From: Spirosoma rhododendri
GTDB lineage: Bacteria > Bacteroidota > Bacteroidia > Cytophagales > Spirosomataceae
DNA length: 64,000 nucleotides
Reading direction: 5' to 3'
NCBI RefSeq assembly: GCF_012849055.1
Contig: NZ_CP051677.1
Location: 2,805,001-2,869,000, forward strand
Shown piece by piece: positions 39,188-48,573 of the stretch. A program made the position numbers and the translations under genes. The notes beneath the pieces are model-generated. The model was not told where the DNA came from and ran no database searches. It saw only the letters and a program-made list of their open reading frames with translations. Every line of letters begins with the position of its first letter. Positions within the stretch are counted from its first letter, which is position 1.

Positions 39188-39727
39188 ATGCAACCTACTA
39201 TTCACGCAACAACGGTTGTCGGTATCCGGCACAATGGGCATGTCGCTCTCGGTGCCGACGGACAGGCCACTATGGGCAATACCGTTGCCAAGAGTAACGT
39301 CCGCAAGATTCGGGTGCTGATGGGCGGAAAAGTGCTGGCCGGATTTGCCGGTTCAACGGCCGACGCCTTCACCCTGATCGAGCGCTTTGAAGATAAACTC
39401 AATGCCTACGGGGGGAACCTCAAACGGGCGGCCATCGAGCTCGCTAAAGACTGGCGCACCGACCGTTATCTGCGAAAGCTAGAAGCAATGCTGATCGTCG
39501 CGTCGAAAGAAGACCTGCTGCTGGTATCGGGTACCGGGGATGTCATCGAACCTGATTTTGACGTAGCCGCCATTGGGTCGGGGGGAATGTACGCCCAGTC
39601 GGCGGCAATAGCGCTGAAGAAGCATGCCACCGAACTGACGGCCGAAGAAATGGTGCGGGAAAGCCTGCATATCGCGGCTGACGTTTGCATTTACACCAAT
39701 CATAATCTGGTTGTCGAATCGCTTTAG
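39188..39727 (+). CDS. hslV: ATP-dependent protease proteolytic subunit HslV
   Basis: The 179 residues match HslV (ClpQ). After a short propeptide MQPTIHA, cleavage would expose the catalytic threonine of [32 protein letters not shown] and the C-terminal NLVVESL fit. HslV forms a double hexamer that degrades proteins unfolded by HslU. No hslU lies in the window. Upstream is the Lrp gene; downstream is the histidine kinase. Confidence 0.96.
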   Translation: MQPTIHATTVVGIRHNGHVALGADGQATMGNTVAKSNVRKIRVLMGGKVLAGFAGSTADAFTLIERFEDKLNAYGGNLKRAAIELAKDWRTDRYLRKLEAMLIVASKEDLLLVSGTGDVIEPDFDVAAIGSGGMYAQSAAIALKKHATELTAEEMVRESLHIAADVCIYTNHNLVVESL

Positions 39728-39820
39728 GCGGCAGACTGCTCTGCCCGCGCACAAATCGCGGGCGGTCGGTTAGATTGTCTATATTTGAGCCTTTCTTTGT
39801 CGGTCACTCCTCAGGCACGC

Positions 39821-41317
39821 ATGAAACCAGGCTTCGCTCAGTCGTCAATGCTGATGCGCCGGCGCATTTCGCTGGGGTTCGTGCTGGTTATGGGCCTACT
39901 TTCGCTGGGGTTCGCCCTGTCGCTGCTGAGCTACAGCCGACACAACGACGATAGCGAGGGCGCCGAGCAAGCGCAGGCGGTCATCGACAGGACCAATACG
40001 CTTCAGCTGTTGGTACAGGAAATTGAAACCGGCACGCGCGGGTATATCCTGACAGGCGAAAATCGCTATTTGAACCCGCGAACAGTGTCGTTGCCCCAAA
40101 TTCCGGGTCATCTGGACAGTATTTACAGAATGGCCTTCAGCCACGGCCCAGGTATCCGTTTTCTGGTCGGGCAACTTCGGCAACAGATAGTGGCTAAACT
40201 GGTTGTGTCAGATAAACAACTGAAGCTGACGCATGCCGGTCAGATGGCCAATCGGGATACGCTGCGGGCTTACCTCAACATTGGCCGTGAGCGGATGAAA
40301 GCCGTGCGCCAGACGATAGCAACAATACAAACAGCGGAAACCGAACGGCTACACCGCCAGATGGCGCAGGCTGAGCGGTCGTACCGGAACACACAGCTTA
40401 TCATTTTCGGGCTGTCGACACTAACGTTCTTCACGATTATTGCCCTGTATCGCATGTTGCGGGACGAACTGCACCGGCGGCAGCGAAACGAAGATCAGCT
40501 ACGCGAATACGAAGTCAGATTACGTGAGCAGATTCGGCAGCTCGAAACATCGAACGAGGAGCTTGAACGCTTTGCCTACGTTGCCAGCCACGATTTACAG
40601 GAGCCACTGCGTAAGATTCGTTCGTTTGCTACGCTGATCACCGCCCGGCACGGGAACACGCTGGAAAAGGAGAGCGATCTATACGTACAGAAGATTTCGT
40701 CGTCGGCCGATCGGATGTCGAAACTCATCAAGGACCTGCTCGATTTTTCGCGCATTTCCAACCACCGGGAAGAGCCGGTACTGGTATCGCTTGATGAAGT
40801 TGTGCGTTATGTGCTTGACGATCAGGAGTTACGAATAAAAGGGCTTGGTGCTCAAATCGAAGTTGGCCGTTTGCCGACGGTGCAGGCGATACCCGGACAG
40901 ATGGACCACCTGTTTGCTAATCTGATTTCAAATGCACTCAAATTTGTTCGGCCGGGCGTAGTGCCACGGCTGCATATCGATGCTACATTGGCCAATGTGG
41001 GCCAGTATCCGAATCTGGCTGACAACCGGACGTACCACGAAATACGGGTGGAGGACAATGGTATCGGTTTTGACGAAAAATATTTAGACCATATTTTCAA
41101 GGTTTTTCAGCGATTGCACGGCAAAAGTGCGTTTGAAGGAACCGGTATCGGGCTGGCGATCTGCAAGCGGATCGTCATGGCGCATGAGGGGCACATTACG
41201 GCCCACAGCCAGCCCGGCGCCGGAACTACATTCATTCTTATCTTACCTGAACGGCAGTCGCGCCAGGATTATGACCGATCAAACCCCATCAAAGCCCATT
41301 CATATTCTGCTGGTTGA
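39821..41317 (+). CDS. CHASE3 sensor histidine kinase
   Basis: ATG at 39821 (MKPGFAQSSMLMRRRISLGF) is preferred over an in-frame TTG 36 bases earlier. Two transmembrane helices (about residues 16-38 and 187-209) enclose a CHASE3-type periplasmic sensor (EIETGTRGYILTGENRYLNP). A coiled coil, the HisKA box with ASHDLQEPLRKIRSF (His near residue 255) and the HATPase domain (LISNALKF, VEDNGIGFDEKYLDHIF, GTGIGLAICKRIV) follow. No PAS domain is visible. The response-regulator gene overlaps its 3' end by 47 bases and is surely the partner. The signal sensed is unknown. Confidence 0.94.
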   Translation: MKPGFAQSSMLMRRRISLGFVLVMGLLSLGFALSLLSYSRHNDDSEGAEQAQAVIDRTNTLQLLVQEIETGTRGYILTGENRYLNPRTVSLPQIPGHLDSIYRMAFSHGPGIRFLVGQLRQQIVAKLVVSDKQLKLTHAGQMANRDTLRAYLNIGRERMKAVRQTIATIQTAETERLHRQMAQAERSYRNTQLIIFGLSTLTFFTIIALYRMLRDELHRRQRNEDQLREYEVRLREQIRQLETSNEELERFAYVASHDLQEPLRKIRSFATLITARHGNTLEKESDLYVQKISSSADRMSKLIKDLLDFSRISNHREEPVLVSLDEVVRYVLDDQELRIKGLGAQIEVGRLPTVQAIPGQMDHLFANLISNALKFVRPGVVPRLHIDATLANVGQYPNLADNRTYHEIRVEDNGIGFDEKYLDHIFKVFQRLHGKSAFEGTGIGLAICKRIVMAHEGHITAHSQPGAGTTFILILPERQSRQDYDRSNPIKAHSYSAG

Positions 41318-41729
41318 CGACGACGAAGACGACCGTTTTCTGACGCGTGAAGCTTTTCAGATGCATTACCCAACCAGTCAGATTTCATTCGCTGAAGATG
41401 GAGAAGATATGCTCGATTTTCTCGAGCGACGGGGCGTGTATGCCGATGAAAAACTGCCCCTGCCCGATCTGATTCTGCTTGATCTGAATATGCCCCGCAA
41501 AGACGGGCGGGAAGCGCTGCGCGAAATCAAAGCCAGTGAAAAACTGCGGCACATACCCATCGTCGTGCTGACGACGTCCGATGCGCGCGCTGACGTAGAA
41601 ACGTCGTACTTCAATGGGGCTAACAGCTTCATCACCAAGCCACCCACGTTTCAGCGGCTGAGCGAAGTAACCAAAACGATTGGGCAGTACTGGTTCAACG
41701 TTGCTACCGTGTGTGGGCAGGAAGTGTAG
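41271..41729 (+). CDS. single-domain response regulator (Rcp1-like)
   Basis: The 152-residue receiver has the acidic pocket VDDDEDD (D16-D18), phosphoacceptor D71 in LILLDLNMPRKDG, T101/T102 in VLTTSD and K123 in FITKPP. There is no output domain. The frame opens earlier inside the kinase gene, but ATG at 41271 gives the normal receiver N-terminus (MTDQTPSKPIHILLVDD). It overlaps the kinase gene by 47 bases. Such regulators often act through protein contacts or phosphorelay rather than DNA binding. Confidence 0.94.
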   Translation: MTDQTPSKPIHILLVDDDEDDRFLTREAFQMHYPTSQISFAEDGEDMLDFLERRGVYADEKLPLPDLILLDLNMPRKDGREALREIKASEKLRHIPIVVLTTSDARADVETSYFNGANSFITKPPTFQRLSEVTKTIGQYWFNVATVCGQEV

Positions 41730-41735
41730 GGTCCG

Positions 41736-43262
41736 TCAGGGTAGTTTACATAGCCCGACAAACAGTTTTTCGATACCCGCCGTCACGCGTCTGTTCTGAC
41801 CGGGGGTGAACCGACTTACCTGCACGCAGAAGCTCATGCGTTCGCCACTACCCGTGATAAAATACCCGGCATAAGCCCGCACACCCTCGATAGAACCGCT
41901 CTTCGCCCGAATCTTTCCGGCTGCTACAGTACCCTTCGCCAGATTGCGCACGGTACCGGTTTGCCCCACCACGGGAATAGTCTCCAGAAAGGCTGGAAAC
42001 GTTTGCTCACGGCCCATCGCGCTCAGAATACCGGTCATATTTCCGGCTGTCAGGGCGCCGACTGTCGACAGGCCGCTGCCATCTTTAATGCGAAACCCGC
42101 TCAGATCGATACCCTTACTGCGCCAGTAGTCGGTTAGCCGGTTTATGCTGGCGTCGGTCGTTTTTGTTGATTTGTTGAGCGCCAGTGCTGTCGTGCGTAG
42201 CAGGGCCTCGGCGTACAGGTTGATGCTCTGAAAGTTGGTTTGTGTAATCAGGTCAGTGAGCGGGGGGGATTTGTGCTCGTAAATCAACGTGCGCTTCCCC
42301 AACGAAGGCATCGTTGTGGGTAATCCGCTACCTGCTGACTGCGGTTCGTCGGTAACGGTTATGCGATCGGCTAGTAGTTGCTGATGCAGCGCATAGGCTG
42401 CGAAATAAGCCGGGTCGGGCAGTGCCCCCTTCACCGAAAATTCTTCACCCACCGGTACTTTACCTGTCAACCATTGCTGGTTCTGGAAAGGCGCGCCGTA
42501 GATCGTTACCTGATCGCCGGAGCCCGCTTCGTCAGTCATTACGTTGTTGCGCAGGCTTAGAAAAGGCAGCGTGGGGTCGGTGCGCAAAAACGTAGCCGCA
42601 GCACCTACGGCAGCGCCGGGTTTGAAAAAAACGCGGTATAGGTTTTCGTTCAGATTCAGCGCGCTCAGACTAGCCCCGTAGTAATTGCCCAGATCGCCGT
42701 AGGGCCAGGTGTCGGGCGTCGTCAGGTCGGTGTAGAGAGACGCATCGCCCACGATACGGCCGCGAATCTCCCGAATACCGGCCCCTTTTAGCTGAGCCGC
42801 CCAATTTTTCAGCAAAGCCGTCAGGTCGTAATAGCCGGGAAACCGCCAGCTACCCAGCGACGGATCGCCCGACCCTCGGATATACAGATTGCCGGTCAGA
42901 ACGCTGTCCTGAATAGTACCGTCGTATTCCAGCGCCGTCGTGTAGCTGTAGTTCGGCCCCAGTACCGACAGGGCCGTTGCCGTAGTAATCAGTTTCAGGG
43001 TCGAGGCTGACGGCAGGCTTTGCCGGGCGTTGTAGTTAACGATCTCCTGCCCGTCGCTGACCCGCCGAACCGATAGTGCCACCGTGCCGTAACGCACCGC
43101 CGGCCCGGCCTGGAACGAATCGACCAGCGCCGTCAATTGTCGCACAGCCAGCGAATCGACCACTGGCCGGACGGTACGAACCGGCTGGGGCGCGGGAGGC
43201 TGAGCTGGCCTGAACACAACGTGGATCAGGAAAAAAATTAGGCGCAGTGAGAAAACAGGCAT
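41736..43262 (-). CDS. dacB: D-alanyl-D-alanine carboxypeptidase/endopeptidase, PBP4 type
   Basis: The 508 residues, with an N-terminal hydrophobic export segment, carry the three penicillin-binding motifs in order: S87-TLK90 in QSLPSASTLKLITT, an SxN-type SIN in TNFQSINLYAEALL, and KSG (variant of KTG) in IRAKSGSIEGVRAY. The large insertion between motifs 1 and 2 is typical of class C PBP4/DacB. It trims or opens peptidoglycan crosslinks in the periplasm. Single gene, convergent with the response regulator (gap six bases). Confidence 0.95.
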   Translation of the reverse strand: MPVFSLRLIFFLIHVVFRPAQPPAPQPVRTVRPVVDSLAVRQLTALVDSFQAGPAVRYGTVALSVRRVSDGQEIVNYNARQSLPSASTLKLITTATALSVLGPNYSYTTALEYDGTIQDSVLTGNLYIRGSGDPSLGSWRFPGYYDLTALLKNWAAQLKGAGIREIRGRIVGDASLYTDLTTPDTWPYGDLGNYYGASLSALNLNENLYRVFFKPGAAVGAAATFLRTDPTLPFLSLRNNVMTDEAGSGDQVTIYGAPFQNQQWLTGKVPVGEEFSVKGALPDPAYFAAYALHQQLLADRITVTDEPQSAGSGLPTTMPSLGKRTLIYEHKSPPLTDLITQTNFQSINLYAEALLRTTALALNKSTKTTDASINRLTDYWRSKGIDLSGFRIKDGSGLSTVGALTAGNMTGILSAMGREQTFPAFLETIPVVGQTGTVRNLAKGTVAAGKIRAKSGSIEGVRAYAGYFITGSGERMSFCVQVSRFTPGQNRRVTAGIEKLFVGLCKLP

Positions 43263-43574
43263 AGTTCAGGTACAGGTGAGCGATCTGTGCGAAGTACGGC
43301 ACAAATCCTGCGCCGTACTGCTTAACTGTGGCTGGCCGGACAAGGAAGCGGTTTACATCCGGCCCGGGTTAACAGCAAAACAGGCGATTAATTGCCGAAA
43401 AGGCGCAGCAGAGACAACCAAATGAGCCCTAATTTTATCGTACAGGGACAAAGACAGGCGGGGCAACGTTATTAACGGGTAATGTTGTAGTTTTGCACTC
43501 TTACGCCGAACTGAACGCCCCACCGAACTCGCTTCAGATCACGAATAAATGACATTGAATAGTAAGCTGTACGC
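43263..43574. other. divergent intergenic region with candidate -7 box
   Basis: About 310 bases between dacB and the beta-CASP gene. A TAGTTTTG box at 43488-43495 (plus) fits a -7 element for the downstream gene; no TTTG -33 is evident. On the other strand no clear box was found. No gene is visible. Confidence 0.5.
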
Positions 43575-45005
43575 ATGAAATTATCGTTTCTGGGGGCTGC
43601 CCGTCAGGTAACAGGCAGCATGTACCTGCTGGAACTGGAGGATGATTACCGAATTCTGGTCGACTGCGGGTCTGACCTGGAACGATCCCGTCAGAATGGA
43701 CAGGATGTTCCAACGAGTCCTCAACAGAGTTTTTTTCCGTTTGAGGCTTCAAGTATTAATCTGGTGCTGCTCACACACGCGCACGTCGATCACTCTGGCA
43801 ATCTGCCCAATCTGTACCGGGAAGGGTACGAGGGGCAGGTACTTTGCACAGAGCCTACTTTTGCACTCACCAACGTGTTGCTGAAAGATGCGGCTTCGAT
43901 CAATCAGAAGCGTATCAACGAACTGAACGCCAGCAAAAAACAGCGTGTTCGCGATAAGCAGATGCAGTTACAGAAAGATCTGTTTCTGGATCGGCAGGTG
44001 CGCGAAACGATGGAGAACGTAGTCCCGATCTCGTTCAACCGCCGGTTCCGCGTAGCCGACAACGTCGACGTAACCTTTATTCCGGCCGGGCACCTGCTGG
44101 GTGCAGCGCATATCGTTGTCAACGTCGTTGAGAACGGGGAAAAGAAAAGTATCTGCTTTTCGGGCGACATTGGCCGTAAGAACTACCCACTGCTGGTCGA
44201 TCCGGCTCCGGTTCCGGCCGTCGATTATCTGATTTGCGAAAGCACCTACGGCAACCGGCTCCACGAAGACAACCGCTCGCCCGAAGACGCGCTGGCCGAC
44301 GTTATTCAGCGGACCTGTATCGACATTCCGGGTCGGCTCATCATTCCATCGTTCAGTGTAGGCCGCACACAGGCGCTGTTGTACACGCTCAACAAGCTGT
44401 ACACGGAACGTGACTTCCCGCCCATCAAGGTTTTCTCCGACAGTCCGATGGGCTTCGAGAGTACCAAAATTTACCTTCAGCACATCAAGATGCTGAACGG
44501 CGAAGCCAAGGAGTTTTACAAGGAGAACGAAACCTTGTTTGACTTCGAAAACTTCGAATTTCTGGAGTCGTCGAAAGCCAGTAAGGCGGTGTCGAACTAC
44601 GGCGAACCGTGCATCATCATCTCGTCGTCGGGTATGGTGCAGGGCGGCCGGGTGGAATACCACGTTGCCGAAAACATCAGCAATCCGTACTCGACCATCC
44701 TGATTATTGGCTATTGCGCCGAAGGAACGCTCGGCTGGCGGTTACTCAACGGGCAGTCGACGCTGACGATCAAAGGAAAAGAGCATCAGGTGCTGGCCAA
44801 CATTGAAAAGATCGATGTGTTTAGCGGACACGGTGACCGCGACGACCTGATGGAGTTCGTAACGGTACAGTCGCCCGAGACATTGAAATCAATTTTCCTG
44901 GTACACGGCGAGTATGAAAGTATGGAAGCCTTTCGCAATACGCTGGCCGAAGCGGGTTATCCGCAGGTAATAATTCCGAAAAAAGGCGAAACGTTTGACT
45001 TGTAG
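43575..45005 (+). CDS. MBL-fold RNA metallohydrolase with beta-CASP domain
   Basis: The 476-residue protein has the metal-binding HAHVDHSGNLP, an upstream MKLSFLGAARQVTGSMYLLE, GHLLGAAHIV and a DSPMGFESTKIY beta-CASP cap. It continues with ISSSGMVQGGRVEYH and ends with VFSGHGDRDDL and VHGEYESMEAFR. These are features of RNA-processing beta-CASP enzymes (CPSF73/YSH1-like exonucleases). The protein is cytoplasmic with no membrane segment. accA follows about 155 bases downstream, but a repeat lies between them. Confidence 0.94.
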   Translation: MKLSFLGAARQVTGSMYLLELEDDYRILVDCGSDLERSRQNGQDVPTSPQQSFFPFEASSINLVLLTHAHVDHSGNLPNLYREGYEGQVLCTEPTFALTNVLLKDAASINQKRINELNASKKQRVRDKQMQLQKDLFLDRQVRETMENVVPISFNRRFRVADNVDVTFIPAGHLLGAAHIVVNVVENGEKKSICFSGDIGRKNYPLLVDPAPVPAVDYLICESTYGNRLHEDNRSPEDALADVIQRTCIDIPGRLIIPSFSVGRTQALLYTLNKLYTERDFPPIKVFSDSPMGFESTKIYLQHIKMLNGEAKEFYKENETLFDFENFEFLESSKASKAVSNYGEPCIIISSSGMVQGGRVEYHVAENISNPYSTILIIGYCAEGTLGWRLLNGQSTLTIKGKEHQVLANIEKIDVFSGHGDRDDLMEFVTVQSPETLKSIFLVHGEYESMEAFRNTLAEAGYPQVIIPKKGETFDL

Positions 45006-45116
45006 AGTTATAGAGTTGGCTAGTTATAGAGTTGTAACGTTGCTGGCGCGTCAGGCCATACGGCGGCTATCTGCGCGCGGCAGCAACGTTACAACTCCAC
45101 GGCTTTACAACTATAA
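45006..45116. repeat. tagagtt direct repeats plus a 17-bp inverted repeat
   Basis: Perfect 17-base arms (45029-45045 and 45081-45097) are separated by 35 GC-rich bases. On the left side, short tagagtt/tagttatagagttg units recur four times, and their complements reappear on the right (acaactcc, acaactata). The structure fills the gap before accA and looks like an intergenic repeat element; a terminator or processing role is possible. Confidence 0.65.
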
Positions 45117-45159
45117 AACACTACAACTCCCTTTTACAAACCGTGCGAAACTTACCTAG

Positions 45160-46127
45160 ATGAGAACGTATCTCGACTTCGAAAAACCCATAGCCGACCT
45201 TGAAGCCCGGCTCGAAGAAACCCGGCAGCTGGCCAAAACAAGCAATATCAATGTAGATGAGGCTGTTGAGGTGCTCGAACAGAGCATCAACCGGCTGCGT
45301 CAGGAGATTTTTCAGAATCTGACCCGCTGGCAGCGTGTTCAGCTGTCGCGCCACCCGGACCGGCCCTACACACTCGATTACATCTCGCTGATGTGCGACG
45401 AATTTGTCGAGCTGCACGGCGACCGCACTGTTCGCGATGATCCGGCGATGGTTGGTGGTTTTGGTAAAATCACCCGCGACGGCGGACCGGATCAGACTGT
45501 CATGATTATCGGGCAGCAGAAGGGGCGCAACACCAAGCAGCGGCAGCACCGCAACTTTGGTATGCCCAACCCGAAGGTTACCGCAAAGCCCTGCGGTTGA
45601 TGAAGCTGGCCGAAAAATTCAACAAGCCGATCATCACCCTCATCGACACGCCGGGTGCGTTTCCGGGTCTGGAAGCCGAAGAGCGCGGGCAGGGGGAAGC
45701 CATTGCCCGTAACCTGAAAGAGATGTTTATGCTGACGGTGCCGGTTATCTGCATCGTCATCGGCGAAGGCGCGTCGGGCGGAGCACTGGGTATTGCCATC
45801 GGCGACCGGGTGATGATGCTCGAAAACACGTGGTACTCGGTTATTTCACCCGAAAACTGCTCGACGATTCTCTGGCGTAGCTGGAATTTCAAGGAGCAGG
45901 CCGCCGAAGCAATGAAGCTGACCGCTAAAGACATGACCTCGTTCAAACTGGTCGATGGCATTGTCGATGAGCCGCTGGGTGGTGCCCACAACGATCATCA
46001 GGCGATGGCCCAACACCTGAAAACCGTCATCCTCGACGCCCTGACCGAACTGAACGCCCTTTCACCCGACGAACGCATCAACCAACGCATCGACAAGTTC
46101 TGCTCGATGGGGGTTGTCATTGAGTAA
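45160..46127 (+). CDS. accA: acetyl-CoA carboxylase carboxyltransferase subunit alpha, one-base frameshift at 45573
   Basis: The N-terminal half ([53 protein letters not shown]) and the C-terminal half ([50 protein letters not shown]) are canonical AccA in two frames. Adding one G at 45573 changes NPKVTAKP into [18 protein letters not shown], the normal sequence, for 323 codons. AccA with AccD forms malonyl-CoA, the first step of fatty acid synthesis, and is essential. The break is therefore almost surely a sequence error. No accD is adjacent. Confidence 0.93.
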
Positions 46128-46149
46128 AGCCTGATTCAAGATCATAGCG

Positions 46150-46180
46150 AAGCCGCCCGGGAAACCGGGCGGCTTTTTTT
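46150..46180. terminator. strong intrinsic terminator after accA
   Basis: Arms agccgcccgg and ccgggcggct enclose gaaa, with a seven-T run. It insulates accA from the AT-rich two-gene module that ends at 46179 on the other strand. Confidence 0.9.
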
Positions 46181-46700
46181 ATGCGAAATGTTTATGGTTG
46201 AGATGAAATAGTGAGACACCCATAGCGTCAAACTCTTCCTCTTCTTCTACCAAACTGGCTCTGTTCAGTGGCCGAGTGTCTGATTCAGCCAGCAAACAAA
46301 CGTAAGCCTCAATTACGGTAGTAAGATTCAGTACTTGTCTTAGATAAGTTACGGTAGCCTTTAACTGATCTTTTGCTTCCCGTCGTAGCTTCTTACGTTG
46401 GGTCATAGACGAAGTACTTTTTATTTCAATCAGGCAAAGAGTATGTTCGTTGAAAACGGCGCAATCGCAACGCTGCGTTTTAGCATCATCCATCAGTAAA
46501 CACTTATCTATTGCTAGAAAGTGAACAGCATTTTCTGATGTGTTTGTTACTCGAAAATGCTTAATACCACGTTCGTCATCTTGCAGATAGCAACGCTTTT
46601 CTGTTTCGTGATCGTATATATAGAATTCACTGTCAGTTAATGAGGTTAAGCAGTCACTATATTTTAATTGTGGGAAAGTGTTTGTAAATAAATCAAGCAC
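46179..46700 (-). CDS. PD-(D/E)XK nuclease-like protein, partner of AAA ATPase
   Basis: The 173 residues include CDCAVFNEHTLCLIEIKS, with D79 followed by E92-I-K94 at the spacing of the PD-(D/E)XK nuclease core (D, then a strand carrying ExK). A preceding KHFRVTNTSENAVHFLAID region looks like the first helix and strand. No name can be given. It overlaps the AAA ATPase by 8 bases and shares its low GC: one counted line (46621-46680) has 20 of 60 G+C against 35 of 60 in accA (45781-45840). Nuclease plus ATPase in one operon suggests a defence or DNA-processing pair; the activity is inferred. Confidence 0.75.
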   Translation of the reverse strand: MLDLFTNTFPQLKYSDCLTSLTDSEFYIYDHETEKRCYLQDDERGIKHFRVTNTSENAVHFLAIDKCLLMDDAKTQRCDCAVFNEHTLCLIEIKSTSSMTQRKKLRREAKDQLKATVTYLRQVLNLTTVIEAYVCLLAESDTRPLNRASLVEEEEEFDAMGVSLFHLNHKHFA

Positions 46701-47852
46701 GGGTTACGGAGCGTCTAAGTGCAAATAGTTTATCCTGTTCGTCAGCTAAGTCATCTGAAACATCATCAAGTTCGTTGTCAGCGATCATGCCAGTTTGTTC
46801 GCTAACTATGCTGCGAACTGTTCCCTTGTCGACGTAGTAAGCGGCAAATTCATCCGGGTTAATCCAGCAGCGTGACGGTATTATTTTTTCAACCTCTGCT
46901 CTTAGCTCATCGCTTTGATTCCCAACTTTATACGCTAGCATCAGCGTATTGAACGAGCTGAGTACGTAGGGGCTGTGCGTCGTAATCACCCACTCCGCAT
47001 CTTGGTAAGATACATTAGGCTGCAAACCACCTATCAACGAATAGATTAATTCTTTTTGCGCAGTTGGGTACAAGTTGAGTTCTGGTTCTTCTACAATGAA
47101 CAAGCGACCAAATTGCCTGAGATATTCCGCTGTGAGAATTAACGGAACAGCAGATTGATAACCGCTCGCGCTCTGAGAAAGTGGAATTGTGTCATTATTA
47201 TTATAAACTATCTGGTCATTTCCATTGATGTTTTTATATATTATCGATAAAAAATCTATTGGTAGAGCTTTATTTTGACGTCTGGCGATTTCGAATTTTC
47301 TGCCAAAATAGGTGACAAGAGGGGGATGCTTGTATTAGATGAATTAAGAGCCCATAGATTCGCTGAGAGAAGAGCCATGAGATTTCTTTCGGAAGGGATA
47401 TATTCAGAGCTAAATGGTATCATTCTTTTGATGATATCGCTCAGGATTTCTTCAGCGTCTTCAAGTCTTTTCCAGAAGATTGTATCATCAACACCATTTT
47501 CAATATCAGCAAGATCTTTCTTTCGTAATAGCCAATTGTTTCTCTTCGAAAAAACGGAGGAAAACTCAGTATCGTTGACAATAGCCTCCATGTATTCATT
47601 CAGTATAATCTCGTAATTTTCATGTACAAATAATAGTTCAGAATTCTCATTTAACCATCCGTTGAATGCATATTTACGTAACAAACTCTTCCGATCTTCG
47701 TCTTTGAATAAGTTACTATCGTAGCACATGGCAATCAATTTGGCCAACGTGCTTTTGCCGGTGCCTTGTGGACCGATAAAAACCGTATGCTTTTTGACTT
47801 CTAGTTCCGCTTCCCGAATCGGGCCGACGTTCCTGACCGTTAACTTTGCCAT
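46693..47852 (-). CDS. AAA/ABC-type ATPase (OLD/RecF-like), one-base frameshift at 47269-47271
   Basis: ATG at 47852 (MAKLTVRNVGPIREAELEVK) opens a P-loop ATPase with Walker A GPQGTGKST (27-35). The frame stops at 47256 after VKIKLYQ. One base added to the T run at 47269-47271 (an A on the coding strand) gives IKALPIDFLSIIYKNINGN. It continues into LSQSASGYQSAV (ABC-like signature), LFIVEEPELNLYP (Walker B) and WVITTHSPYVLSS (switch His). The repaired length is 387 codons. Signature motif and Walker arrangement are those of SMC/RecF/OLD-type ATPases used in many defence systems. It is the first gene of the two-gene island with the nuclease-like partner. Confidence 0.85.
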
Positions 47853-47929
47853 TCGCTGTATATGCCTGTTCTGCAAATCTAACGGTATCTTTGGCTTTCG
47901 GTTCACCACTGACGAACCGCCTACTGCGA

Positions 47930-48573
47930 ATGGAGAATAAGTCCCCCTCAAGAATCTGATCTTCGACCTTGGCGACGTTATCATTCCGATTGACCTGACG
48001 GCCCCGCTGCGCAACTTTGCGATGCTGGCCAATCTGCCGGAAGAAGAAGTCAAAGCAATCTGGAAAGAACATGACATCTGGAACCGGTACGAAACGGGCC
48101 TGATTGATGACGATAACTTTCGCGAGCACGTCCGGAAAGTGCTGCATAACCGCACCGGAGCACCCGAAAGCTGGGCTGATGAAGTAATTGACACTGCCTG
48201 GAACTCGGTATTACTCGATCTGCCGGTGTCGCGCGTGGAGCGGGTTCGGGAGCTGGGAAGCCGGTACCGGCTGTTTCTGCTGAGCAACACCAATCCGGTG
48301 CATATCCGGCAGGTCAATCGGATGCTGACCGAATTGCATCAGCCGACGCTCGAAGAACTGTTCGAGCGGGTGTTTTACTCCTACGACGTGAAGATGATAA
48401 AGCCGTCGCCCGGTATTTACCAGCACGTATTGGCCGAAGCCGGACTGGTAGCCGAAGAAACGGCGTTTTTCGATGATAATGCCGCCAACATACAGGCTGC
48501 GGGTGCGTTAGGTATTCAGGCTGTGCATGTGCAGCCGCCAAAGACGATTCTGGAGTACACCGCGGATTTATGA
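47930..48573 (+). CDS. HAD-superfamily hydrolase, one-base frameshift at 47943-47947
   Basis: The visible frame begins inside the domain at 48022, but ATG at 47930 fits if one C is added to the five-C run at 47943-47947. It then reads MENKSPLKNLIFDLGDVIIP, the usual HAD motif I (DLGDV, nucleophile Asp). The rest has LFLLSNTNPVHI (motif II), a lysine in YSYDVKMIKPSPGIYQ (motif III) and TAFFDDNAANIQAA (motif IV). The 215-codon repaired protein is a phosphatase of the HAD IA type (YihX/dehalogenase-like). The frame ends 4 bases inside the next gene (atga overlap). Confidence 0.88.

Noticed and set aside
47853-48317. N-terminal extension of the AAA ATPase frame
   Set aside because: It overlaps the HAD gene antisense, and its sequence is the complement of HAD coding; MAKLTVRN is the natural start.
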